A stretch of DNA of 32,709 nt, from contig NZ_NBZW01000037.1 of the NCBI RefSeq assembly GCF_002379085.1, positions 1 to 32,709 of the forward strand. The letters run 5' to 3'. Positions 25,821-32,709 of the stretch are shown piece by piece. A program made the position numbers and the translations under genes. The DNA comes from Polaromonas sp. AET17H-212 (GTDB lineage: Bacteria > Pseudomonadota > Gammaproteobacteria > Burkholderiales > Burkholderiaceae_C). Numbering within the stretch: the first letter of the stretch is position 1; each line of letters starts with the position of its first letter. The notes beneath the pieces were generated by a model. It made no database searches. It saw only the letters and a program-made list of their open reading frames with translations, and was not told the DNA's origin.

Positions 25821-26975
25821 ATGCCCGTGATCACCACCATCGAAGACCTGCGCGTTCTGGCCGAAAAGCGCGTGCCCCGCATGTTCTACGACTATGCCGA
25901 CTCCGGCTCGTGGACCGAAAGCACCTACCGCGCCAATGAAAGCGATTTCCAGACCATCAAGCTGCGCCAGCGCGTGGCCGTCAACATGGAAAACCGCAGC
26001 ACGGCCACGCAGATGATTGGCCAGAACGTGGCCATGCCGGTGGCGATTGCGCCGACCGGGCTGACCGGCATGCAGCATGCCGACGGCGAGATCCTGGGTG
26101 CGCGTGCAGCGAAAAAGTTCGGCATTCCGTTCACGCTCTCGACCATGAGCATCTGCTCCATCGAGGACGTGTCGGCAGGCACCGGTGGTCACCCCTTCTG
26201 GTTCCAGCTCTACGTGATGAAAGACCGCGACTTCATCGAGCGCCTGATCGACCGCGCCAAGGCCGCCAACTGCTCGGCGCTGGTGCTCACGCTGGACCTG
26301 CAGATCCTCGGCCAGCGCCACAAGGACCTCAAGAACGGGCTGAGTGCGCCGCCCAAACCGACCCTGGCCACCATCCTGAACCTGATGACCAAGCCGCGCT
26401 GGGGCCTGGGCATGCTGGGCACCAAACGCCACGGCTTCGGCAACATCGTCGGCCATGTCAAGGGCGTGGAGAACATGGGCTCGCTGTCCGAGTGGACCGC
26501 CAAGCAGTTCGACCCGGGCCTGAACTGGGGCGACGTGGAATGGATCAAGAAGCGCTGGGGCGGCAAGCTGATCCTCAAGGGCATCCAGGACGTGGAAGAC
26601 GCGAAACTCGCAGTCAACTCCGGCGCTGACGCGCTGATCGTGTCCAACCATGGCGGGCGCCAACTCGACGGCGCCGAGTCGTCGATTCGCGCCCTGCCGC
26701 ACATCGTGGATGCGGTCGGCAGCCAGATCGAGGTCCACATGGACGGCGGCATCCGCAGCGGCCAGGACGTGCTCAAGGCGCGGGCGCTGGGCGCCAAGGG
26801 CACCTACATCGGCCGCTCCTTCCTGTACGGCCTGGGCGCCATGGGGGAAGAAGGCGTGACCAAGGCGCTGCAGATCATCCACCGCGAGCTGGATTTGACG
26901 ATGGCGTTTTGCGGCCACACCAACATCGAGACGGTGGACAAGTCCATCCTGCTGCCGGGCACGTTCCCGACCTGA
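25821..26975 (+). CDS. lldD: FMN-dependent alpha-hydroxy-acid dehydrogenase (L-lactate dehydrogenase type)
   Basis: The 384-residue protein belongs to the FMN alpha-hydroxy-acid dehydrogenase family (LldD, glycolate oxidase, mandelate dehydrogenase). It shows RMFYDYADSGSWTESTYRAN near the N-terminus, PVAIAPTGLTGMQHADGE, and FQLYVMKDRDF. The signature SNHGGRQLDGA has the catalytic His at 277, followed by VHMDGGIRSGQDVLKARALGA and YIGRSFLYG for flavin phosphate binding. It oxidises an alpha-hydroxy acid, most likely L-lactate, feeding electrons to the respiratory chain; the exact substrate is not fixed by sequence. ATG 25821 follows TGGAGA. The gene is monocistronic, with hairpins directly at its stop. 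Confidence 0.9.
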   Translation: MPVITTIEDLRVLAEKRVPRMFYDYADSGSWTESTYRANESDFQTIKLRQRVAVNMENRSTATQMIGQNVAMPVAIAPTGLTGMQHADGEILGARAAKKFGIPFTLSTMSICSIEDVSAGTGGHPFWFQLYVMKDRDFIERLIDRAKAANCSALVLTLDLQILGQRHKDLKNGLSAPPKPTLATILNLMTKPRWGLGMLGTKRHGFGNIVGHVKGVENMGSLSEWTAKQFDPGLNWGDVEWIKKRWGGKLILKGIQDVEDAKLAVNSGADALIVSNHGGRQLDGAESSIRALPHIVDAVGSQIEVHMDGGIRSGQDVLKARALGAKGTYIGRSFLYGLGAMGEEGVTKALQIIHRELDLTMAFCGHTNIETVDKSILLPGTFPT

Positions 26976-27006
26976 AACGAACAGCGTTTCACCCCCTGCC
27001 AGGGGG
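26973..27006 (+). terminator. two tandem hairpins at the lldD stop codon
   Basis: TGAAACG (26973-26979, containing the TGA stop) pairs with CGTTTCA (26985-26991) over a 5-base loop. Directly adjacent, CCCCCT (26992-26997) pairs with AGGGGG (27001-27006). No T run follows, so this may be an mRNA 3'-end stabiliser or a rho-linked end rather than a classic terminator. Confidence 0.45.
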
Positions 27007-27137
27007 CACCGGGGAAGCGGCCAACCGCAGCCGGCGCATCGGCGCGGTCCGGTTGGGGAATGCCCCGATGACAATAGAAGGCCCAATCAACAAGCTTGCT
27101 TATCAATTTCCCACCGCCATTCCGACCTCCTCACGCC

Positions 27138-27515
27138 ATGACTTCTTCCCAGGAACCCACCACCCACACGCCCCCGGTGCGCCGCTTCAAGGACCCGGAC
27201 TATGTCGAGCTTGCGCCGACACTGGCCGCGCTGCGCGAGCGCATCGACACGCTCGACGAGCAGATCGTCGAACTGCTCGCGCAACGCGCGTTGTGTGTGC
27301 GTGACGCCACCCGTTTCAAGCGCGACGCCTTCCAGGTGGCCGCGCCGGCACGCCAGGCCGAGGTCTTCGCGCGCGTGCGGGCCCTTGCCGCACGCCATGA
27401 GGCCGATTTCCCCGGACTGCCCGATATCATGGAGTCCACCTACCGCACCCTCGTCGCCGGCTACATCGCCGGCGAGGGCACCTTTTTTCACGACACGGAA
27501 CTGATCGCCCCATGA
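27138..27515 (+). CDS. chorismate mutase (AroQ type)
   Basis: From ATG 27138 the product has 125 residues, a single AroQ-class all-helical domain. ALRERIDTLDEQIVELLAQR supplies the first-helix Arg and acidic pattern, then FKRDAFQVAAPARQAEVFARV (helix 2 start with Lys/Arg) and the C-terminal MESTYRTLVAGYI. It converts chorismate to prephenate; isochorismate pyruvate lyase (PchB type) uses the same fold and cannot be excluded. No signal peptide is visible, so it is cytoplasmic. An upstream open frame reaches 27096 but adds only Pro-rich residues. Its stop overlaps the tctC start in ATGA, an unusual pairing of an aromatic-pathway enzyme with a periplasmic receptor. Confidence 0.85.
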   Translation: MTSSQEPTTHTPPVRRFKDPDYVELAPTLAALRERIDTLDEQIVELLAQRALCVRDATRFKRDAFQVAAPARQAEVFARVRALAARHEADFPGLPDIMESTYRTLVAGYIAGEGTFFHDTELIAP

Positions 27516-28537
27516 ACACCCGCACCACCCTCCGTTTTCCGCTGACCCGCCTGCTGGCCCGCTGCACCGTGGCGGCCACGGTGGCACTTGCCACGGCAGG
27601 CGCCATGGCCCAGGCCGCTTCGACAAGCTCAGGACAGGCCTGGCCGAACAAGCCGGTACGCATCGTGGTGCCTTACGGCGCGGGCTCGTCACCGGATGTG
27701 ATCGCGCGCATCGTGGCCGACAAACTGTCGCCGCGCCTGGGCCAGCCAGTGATCATCGACAACCGCGCCGGCGCCGGCGGCAACAACGGCACCGGCGCCG
27801 TGGCCAAAGCGGCGGGCGACGGCTACACCTTCGTCATCAGCACCAACGGCCCGCTGGTGTACAACACCGTGCTTTACAAGAAGCTGCCGTATGACCCGTT
27901 CACCGAGCTGCGCCCGGTGGTGCTGGCCGGCGGCCAGGCCAATGTGTGTGCGGTGCGCGCCGACTCGGGCATCACCACGCTCAAGGAGCTGGTCGATGCG
28001 ATGAAGAAAAACCCCGGCAAGTTCAACTTTTCATCGACCGGGGTGGGCAGCCTGTCGCAGCTTGGCGTGGAGCTGCTCAAGGTCAAGACCGACACCTTCG
28101 CGGTCCACATTCCGTACGCCTCCTCGCCGCTGTCCATCCTGGCCATCCTGCAGGGCGACGTGCAGTTTGCCTGCGTGCCCGCGGTGGCGGTGATCCCCCA
28201 GGTCAAAGCCGGCAAGATGCGCGCCCTGGCCGTGTCCACCGCCAAACGCAGCCAGCTGATGCCCGACATCCCGACCATGAAGGAAGCCGGCCTGCCCGAG
28301 ATCGAAAACCTCGCCTGGATGGCCGTGATGGCCCCGGCCAGCACGCCGACCGACATCGTGCGGCGCATGAACCAGGAAATCAACGCCGTGCTCGCCATGC
28401 CCGAGGTCAAGGAAAAACTCCACGCCCAGTACATGGAACCCATAGGCGGCTCCGAGCAGGACCTGCAGAAGTTCATGCAGCAGGAACTGCGCGTGATGAC
28501 CCCCATCATCAAACGCACCGGCATCTCTGTCGAGTGA
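27512..28537 (+). CDS. Bug-family periplasmic solute-binding protein (TctC)
   Basis: The 341-residue receptor has a signal peptide with a basic start, the hydrophobic core CTVAATVALATAG and an AMA cleavage motif at 31-33. The mature part begins at the usual WPNKPVRIVVPYGAGSSPDVIAR. It also shows IDNRAGAGGNNGTGAVAKA, LVYNTVLYKKLPYDPF and the C-terminal Bug fold. Members bind small carboxylates for TctAB transporters or signalling; no tctAB genes are nearby, which is typical of the expanded orphan Bug genes in Burkholderiales. Residues 36-42 (ASTSSGQ), between cleavage site and mature domain, are coded by a dispersed repeat at 27617-27638. The start overlaps the chorismate mutase stop. Confidence 0.9.
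   Translation: MNTRTTLRFPLTRLLARCTVAATVALATAGAMAQAASTSSGQAWPNKPVRIVVPYGAGSSPDVIARIVADKLSPRLGQPVIIDNRAGAGGNNGTGAVAKAAGDGYTFVISTNGPLVYNTVLYKKLPYDPFTELRPVVLAGGQANVCAVRADSGITTLKELVDAMKKNPGKFNFSSTGVGSLSQLGVELLKVKTDTFAVHIPYASSPLSILAILQGDVQFACVPAVAVIPQVKAGKMRALAVSTAKRSQLMPDIPTMKEAGLPEIENLAWMAVMAPASTPTDIVRRMNQEINAVLAMPEVKEKLHAQYMEPIGGSEQDLQKFMQQELRVMTPIIKRTGISVE
27617..27638 (+). repeat. dispersed repeat, TTCGACAAGC family, copy 2 (inside tctC)
   Basis: GCTTCGACAAGCTCAGGACA then GG starts exactly at codon 36 of tctC and is read as ASTSSGQ. The reverse strand reads CPELVEA, the peptide commonly seen where this repeat is translated. It matches the copy at 224-249 through TTCGACAAGC. Confidence 0.75.
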
Positions 28538-28743
28538 TGGACGCGGGATCGGCCTGAGCGCCCGGTGTGGCGCAGGTCGATGTGGCGCTGGCGCAACCGA
28601 ACAGCCAGGCTTCCAGTTCCGATGTCCGGTTTCAGGGCGTCCTGCCGCCTGTAGGCCTGCGCCAGCCCCGTGCCTGCGGCTGAACCGTGTTACCCATCGG
28701 CCCGAAGCCGGCCGCAAATTAACGCAGCGATCCTGCTCCAGAC

Positions 28744-29646
28744 CTACCGCTGCCCAAAAGGCCGGGCCGGCACTGTTTGCAGGTAGGCGTACAGCGCCTG
28801 GGCATCCACGTCGTTGAGTTCACGCAGCGACTCAAAGGGCATCACGGTGACGGCCGTGCCGTCCGGCCGCTTGCCGCTGCGCAGCATGGCGACAAACTGG
28901 CCGGTATCCTTGTAACGCGCCATGGCACTGCCTTGACCCGGTGTGAGGTTGGCCGCCGCCGCCCAGTCGGGCGGGGTGCCGGGAATCTTGCCGCCGGAAA
29001 GCCCCGGCCCGTGGCAGCCGATGCACATGTTGGCCACATAGGCACCGTGCGCCACCGTCACGCCTTCGGCCACGGGCGTGGCCGGCGGCAGGGAATGGTC
29101 GATCTTTTGCGCCGCGTCTTCAATCGCGCCGAAGCCATACAGCAGCTTGACCGGCAGCGACAGCTCCAGCACGGCTGCGCCGCCCGGTTGCGGCGGCAGG
29201 CTGCGTACATAGGTCACCAGCGCACCGAGATCGGCGTCGGTGAAGCGGTTGTAATCTTCGCTGGGCATGATAAACAGCGGCCGGCCATCGGGCTTGACGC
29301 CGTGGCGCAGGGTACGCACCCAGTCTTCGGGGGTGTAGCGCGCCACCACCTTGCCCTCGCCCGGCGTGATGTTCGGGCCCGCCAGGCGCAGGCCGTGGCC
29401 GTCGTTGATAAACTCGCGGCCCGCGCCGTTGGCGCCATGGCAGTCCACACAACCGCGCGAACTGAACAGGTATTTGCCGCGCTCCAGGGACTGCGCGTCG
29501 GCCGGAAAAGCCACGGGCCGCACCTTCACCTGGACGAGGCGCTGCGCTTTTCGATCAGCCAGCGCCGTCCCCACCAGCGTGGCACCCGCCGCCAGCAGCA
29601 CCAGGGCGACCCCTGCCCCCAGAACCCACTTGACCCATCGCTTCAT
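28744..29646 (-). CDS. membrane-anchored dihaem c-type cytochrome
   Basis: From ATG 29646, preceded by AGAGGCG, the protein has 300 residues. An uncleaved or signal-anchor helix (WVKWVLGAGVALVLLAAGAT, 4-23) leads to two cytochrome c domains. Haem site 1 is CVDCH (66-70) with probable axial Met127 in FIMPSED. Haem site 2 is CIGCH (208-212) with probable Met269 in VMPFESL. Each domain ends in the usual DADLGALVTYVRSLPP-like helix. This layout is typical of electron-transfer cytochromes paired with periplasmic dehydrogenases, but no such dehydrogenase lies next to it. The 206 bases downstream, up to tctC, hold no recognised feature. It is divergent from dinB. Confidence 0.88.
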   Translation of the reverse strand: MKRWVKWVLGAGVALVLLAAGATLVGTALADRKAQRLVQVKVRPVAFPADAQSLERGKYLFSSRGCVDCHGANGAGREFINDGHGLRLAGPNITPGEGKVVARYTPEDWVRTLRHGVKPDGRPLFIMPSEDYNRFTDADLGALVTYVRSLPPQPGGAAVLELSLPVKLLYGFGAIEDAAQKIDHSLPPATPVAEGVTVAHGAYVANMCIGCHGPGLSGGKIPGTPPDWAAAANLTPGQGSAMARYKDTGQFVAMLRSGKRPDGTAVTVMPFESLRELNDVDAQALYAYLQTVPARPFGQR

Positions 29647-29867
29647 GGTTTTCGCCTCTGGTTTGAGCCCTGTCCACACCCGTTCGGGACAAAGGCAAAA
29701 TTCTAGAAAACAGGCGCCGTCTTGTCACGCCGGCGGCCGGGCAATAAGTCACAGCAACCGCTGTTGGCGAAGGCAACTATTTACATCCGCCGGGTTCGGG
29801 AAAAGCCAGACGACCGCCCTGGCTGGCAGGAACGGCGGGCAGCGCTGTTCAACGGTATGCTTGCCGG

Positions 29868-31127
29868 GTGAGTGTCCCTTCCCCTTCCAGCCCGCCCAGG
29901 ATCCGCCGCATTGCGCACCTCGACATGGATGCTTTTTTTGCGTCCATCGAGCTGCTGCGTTACCCGCAGCTCAAGGGCCTGCCGGTGGTCATAGGCGGCG
30001 GCCGGCGCAAGGTGGACGAAGCGCTGATGGCCGCGCAGGGCGAACGCGCGCTGCGCTTCATCCCGGTCACCCAATTCCCGCTGCTCAGGGACTATGTGGG
30101 CCGCGGCGTCATCACCACCGCGACCTATGCCGCGCGCCAGTTCGGCGTGGGCTCGGCCATGGGCATGATGAAGGCCGCCAAGCTGTGTCCGCAGGCCATC
30201 GTGCTGCCGGTGGACTTTGACGAGGTGCGCAAGTACTCGCGGCTGTTCAAGAGCACCATCACCGACATCGCGCCGCTGATGGAAGACCGCGGCGTCGACG
30301 AGGTCTACATCGACTTCACCGACGTACCCGGCGGCCAGCGCGAGGGCGGGCGTGTGCTGGCGCGCCTGATCCAGAAAGAGATTTTCGAAAAAACCGGCCT
30401 GACCTGTTCGGTCGGCGTGGCGCCCAACAAGCTGCTCGCCAAGATGGCCAGCGAGTTCAACAAGCCCAAGGGCATCTCGGTTGTTTACGAAGCCGACCTG
30501 CAGGAAAAAATCTGGCCGCTCCATGTGCGCAAGATCAACGGCATCGGCCCCAAGGCCGGCGAAAAACTCGCGGCACTGGCCATCCACACCATCGGCGAGC
30601 TGGCCGCCCAGGAGCCGGCCTTCCTGATCCGGCACTTCGGCAAGGCCACCGGCGCCTGGATGCACGAAGCCGCCTGGGGCCGCGACGAACGGCCGGTGGT
30701 CACCGAAAGCGAGCCGGTGTCCATCAGCCGCGAAACCACGTTTGAACGCGACCTGCATGCGGTGCGCGACCGCGCAGAACTGGGCGCCATCTTCACCAGC
30801 CTCTGCGAGAAACTGGCCGACGACCTGCAGCGCAAGGGTTACGTGGCCAAAACCATAGGCATCAAGCTGCGCTACGACGATTTCAAAATTGCGACGCGCG
30901 ACCAGACGGCCGACTTCTACACGGCCGACGGCCCGACCATCCGCAAAACGGCGGGTCTGTGCCTGAAACGGGTGCCGCTGGACAAACGGCTGCGCCTGCT
31001 GGGCGTGCGTGCCGCCACGCTGGTGAAAGCCGGCGACGCGCCGGTTTATGAACAAAATCGGGGACAAGCCCAATCAGGACGGTCGCAAGGAGCTACTGAA
31101 TCAATAGCAACCGACCAGCTGTTCTAA
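29868..31127 (+). CDS. dinB: DNA polymerase IV (Y-family translesion polymerase)
   Basis: The 419-residue polymerase has the Y-family motifs: IAHLDMDAFFASIE with catalytic Asp19, and GVDEVYIDFTDV with Asp144/Glu145. CSVGVAPNKLLAKMASEFNKP follows, then a helix-hairpin-helix block (INGIGPKAGEKLAALAIHTIGELA) and the little-finger domain. Between GGGRRK and GRGVITTATYAAR an extra about 25 residues are present compared with E. coli DinB. The C-terminal tail from about residue 394 (EQNRGQAQSGRSQGATESIA) is coded by repeat copy G and ends TDQLF, possibly a remnant or rebuilt beta-clamp-binding motif. The start is GTG 29868. No LexA box was found in the upstream region by eye. Confidence 0.95.
   Translation: MSVPSPSSPPRIRRIAHLDMDAFFASIELLRYPQLKGLPVVIGGGRRKVDEALMAAQGERALRFIPVTQFPLLRDYVGRGVITTATYAARQFGVGSAMGMMKAAKLCPQAIVLPVDFDEVRKYSRLFKSTITDIAPLMEDRGVDEVYIDFTDVPGGQREGGRVLARLIQKEIFEKTGLTCSVGVAPNKLLAKMASEFNKPKGISVVYEADLQEKIWPLHVRKINGIGPKAGEKLAALAIHTIGELAAQEPAFLIRHFGKATGAWMHEAAWGRDERPVVTESEPVSISRETTFERDLHAVRDRAELGAIFTSLCEKLADDLQRKGYVAKTIGIKLRYDDFKIATRDQTADFYTADGPTIRKTAGLCLKRVPLDKRLRLLGVRAATLVKAGDAPVYEQNRGQAQSGRSQGATESIATDQLF
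31048..31108 (-). repeat. bipartite palindromic repeat, copy G (3' end of dinB)
   Basis: Read on the minus strand from 31108: core GCTATTGATTCAGTAGC (identical to copies C and D), then TCCTTGCGACC, a spacer, GGGC, and the tail GATTTTGTTCAT. It overlaps the last codons of dinB in the plus strand and is read as part of the protein, leaving only five codons (TDQLF) and the stop beyond it. Confidence 0.82.
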
Positions 31128-31151
31128 GCCGGCTGCCGCTGCCGGCACGCC

Positions 31152-31592
31152 TCATTTCAAGGTCGCCAGCCAGGCAATCAGGTCGGCGCGCTCCTGCGCG
31201 TCGTCCACCTGAAAGCCCATGCGCTGGCCGGCCACCAGCTCTTCCGGGTCCTGCAGCCAGGTGTTGAGTGTCTGCGGCGTCCAGCGCAGGCGCGACTGCG
31301 CCAGTTCGTCCGAGTAGCGGTAGCCCTGGAGGCTGCCCACGCGGCGGCCCATCACGCCGCGGTGCGCCGGTCCCACCTGGTTGCCGTCCACCGCGTGGCA
31401 AGCCGTGCAACGTGCCTGGTACAGCGCCTGGCCACGCAGCACGTCGCCGGGCGGCGGTGTGCGCCATTCGCGCGGGCTCGCGCCGCCTTGCGCCAGCGCC
31501 GGCCCGGCCAGCAGCACGGTGACGGCCAGGCCCGCCAGGCAGGTCCGAAGCCGGCCCGGCCGCATCAACAAGCTTGCATGCATGAAGTTCAT
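31152..31592 (-). CDS. periplasmic class I c-type cytochrome
   Basis: From ATG 31592 the precursor has 146 residues; ATG 31583 is an alternative. A signal peptide ends at PALA (about 34). The mature part resembles cytochrome c2/mitochondrial-type c: CTACH haem site (62-66), NQVGPAHRGVMGRRVGSLQG, YRYSDELAQS, a TWLQDPEELV helix and axial Met125 in GQRMGF. The final helix is ERADLIAWLATLK. It is a soluble periplasmic electron carrier; its partner is unknown, though the dihaem cytochrome 2 kb away is a candidate. It is convergent with dinB (24-base gap) and divergent from the DUF3034 gene. Confidence 0.9.
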   Translation of the reverse strand: MNFMHASLLMRPGRLRTCLAGLAVTVLLAGPALAQGGASPREWRTPPPGDVLRGQALYQARCTACHAVDGNQVGPAHRGVMGRRVGSLQGYRYSDELAQSRLRWTPQTLNTWLQDPEELVAGQRMGFQVDDAQERADLIAWLATLK

Positions 31593-31755
31593 GCCGGAAT
31601 TACGCAAGGGACGGCCGGACGGATTCGGCACCCCTTCAAACGAAACCCGGAAATAGTTGAATCCAGCGCGCCGGCAGTGCCGTATCTCCACTGCGTACAA
31701 CTGATTACATCTTTTTTCAACCCCGCGGCCATGTGCCGCCCCAGGAGCTCTGACC

Positions 31756-32682
31756 ATGACATTCGCCCCCTCCCTGCTGGCCGCCTGTGCGGCCGTCCTC
31801 TGCGCCGGCGCCAGCCTGAGCGCCCATGCCGACACCGGCAAGCTGCTGCTGACCGGCGGCGTCAGCAGCGTGGACGGCGCGGCCGGCGGCGGCCTGACCC
31901 CGTGGGCCGTGATTGGCAGCAATGCCACCGAGGGCGAAATCGGCGGCTCGGCCTTTGTCACCACGGCCGGCACCAAAGACTACGGCCTGAACATCGTCGG
32001 CGCGGCCATCGGCATCCACGACCGTTACGAACTGTCGGTCGCCCAGCAGGACTTCAACACCCGCAACACCGGCACCGCACTGGGCCTGCCCGGCCTGCAC
32101 CTGAAACAGACCATCGTGGGCGCCAAGGTGCGCGTGCTCGGGGATGCCGTGCTCGACGCCGACACCCTGATGCCGCAAGTGGCGGTCGGTGTGCAGTACA
32201 AAACGCTGGGCTCGACCGGGCTGGACGGCACGCTCAGGGCGCTGGGCGCCAAGCGTGAAGGGGTGGACCTGTATGTGAGCGCCACCAAGCTGTTCCTGGG
32301 CCAGAGCCTGCTGGTCAACGGCACGCTGCGCGCCACCAAGGCCAACCAGAACGGGCTGCTCGGCTACGGCGCCACCCTGGGCGGCAAGGAGAACAGGTAC
32401 AGCCTGCAGCCGGAATTCTCGGTGGCCTACCTGCTCACCAAAAACATCGCTGTAGGCGCCGAATACCGTTTCATGCGCAACAAGCTGGAGACCGCCGGAC
32501 GCGCGGCCGGCCTGGGCAACGGCCTGCGCTCGGAAGACTGGAAAGACATCTTCATCGCCTGGGCGCCTAACAAAAACGTCTCCGTGACGCTGGCCTATGT
32601 GGACCTGGGCGTGATTGTTCCGGCCACCACCGCCAGCCGCAAGCAAACCGGCTACTACCTGTCGGCCCAGCTGGCTTTCTGA
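31756..32682 (+). CDS. DUF3034-family outer-membrane-like protein
   Basis: The 308-residue precursor has a signal peptide ending SAHA (about 25). The mature protein begins DTGKLLLTGGVSSVDGAAGG and is rich in alternating polar/hydrophobic strands with Gly/Thr/Asn turns. The last residue is Phe in YYLSAQLAF, as in outer-membrane beta-barrels. Blocks GGGLTPWAVIGS, GLHLKQTIVGAKVRV, MPQVAVGVQYKT and NKNVSVTLAYVDLG match my memory of DUF3034, a family without an assigned function. It is divergent from a periplasmic cytochrome c gene across a 163-base promoter region. ATG 31756 follows AGGAGCTCTGACC, a good ribosome site. The remaining 27 bases of the window hold nothing recognised. Confidence 0.8.
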   Translation: MTFAPSLLAACAAVLCAGASLSAHADTGKLLLTGGVSSVDGAAGGGLTPWAVIGSNATEGEIGGSAFVTTAGTKDYGLNIVGAAIGIHDRYELSVAQQDFNTRNTGTALGLPGLHLKQTIVGAKVRVLGDAVLDADTLMPQVAVGVQYKTLGSTGLDGTLRALGAKREGVDLYVSATKLFLGQSLLVNGTLRATKANQNGLLGYGATLGGKENRYSLQPEFSVAYLLTKNIAVGAEYRFMRNKLETAGRAAGLGNGLRSEDWKDIFIAWAPNKNVSVTLAYVDLGVIVPATTASRKQTGYYLSAQLAF

Positions 32683-32709
32683 ACCCACCCCACCCGCCCA
32701 CCTGTTTAC

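Noticed and set aside
29820..29867. CTGT sequences upstream of dinB as a LexA box.
   Set aside because: No CTGT-N8-ACAG arrangement is present in the right spacing.

Overview
The window looks like chromosomal DNA of a betaproteobacterium of the order Burkholderiales, most likely family Comamonadaceae (Polaromonas/Rhodoferax-like). This rests on the GC-rich, densely packed sequence, the hemCDXY and argH/algZR neighbourhoods, a Bug-family (TctC) receptor, a DTW-domain protein, and a dispersed repeat with core GCTATTGATTCAGTAGC that I associate with Comamonadaceae genomes. No rRNA, tRNA, CRISPR array or prophage was seen.

Layout. The left edge (1-138) is the 3' end of a probable IS481-type insertion sequence. 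On the minus strand from 4440 to 259 runs a tight tetrapyrrole operon, hemC-hemD-hemX-hemY, with start/stop overlaps. Divergent from it is ppc (PEP carboxylase, 4522-7392). Three small unknown ORFs (7542-8600) lead into one very large gene, an 8.2-kb cyclic beta-1,2-glucan synthase (8605-16767). Next come an endonuclease/exonuclease/phosphatase-family protein and a solitary ABC-type ATPase on the plus strand. On the minus strand follow a DTW-domain protein, a TerC-family membrane protein, an AI-2E-family (PerM-like) membrane protein, and the AlgR/AlgZ-type two-component pair. argH is divergent from algZ and ends at a textbook intrinsic terminator. The right third carries an lldD-type FMN alpha-hydroxy-acid dehydrogenase, a chorismate mutase overlapping a TctC receptor gene, a membrane-anchored dihaem cytochrome c, dinB (Pol IV), a small class I cytochrome c, and a DUF3034 outer-membrane-like protein.

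How the parts fit. Most genes are housekeeping: haem and arginine biosynthesis, anaplerosis, lactate oxidation, respiration and translesion synthesis. An envelope theme (cyclic glucan, TerC, PerM) occupies the segment between ppc and algR. In Pseudomonas, argH-algZ-algR-hemC-hemD are contiguous. Here the hem operon and ppc lie about 17.7 kb from algR in unchanged orientation, so the middle block looks like material inserted in, or rearranged into, an old neighbourhood.

The most unusual feature is a bipartite palindromic repeat of about 60 bp, present in six copies. Three are intergenic or 3'-flanking. Three overlap coding sequence: one codes an internal stretch of HemD, one supplies the start codon and first residues of the DTW protein, and one codes the C-terminal tail of Pol IV next to its terminal QLF. 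A second, unrelated repeat (core TTCGACAAGCTCAG) codes seven residues at the signal-peptide/mature junction of the TctC receptor. This points to repeated protein-coding exaptation of small palindromic repeats within one short window.
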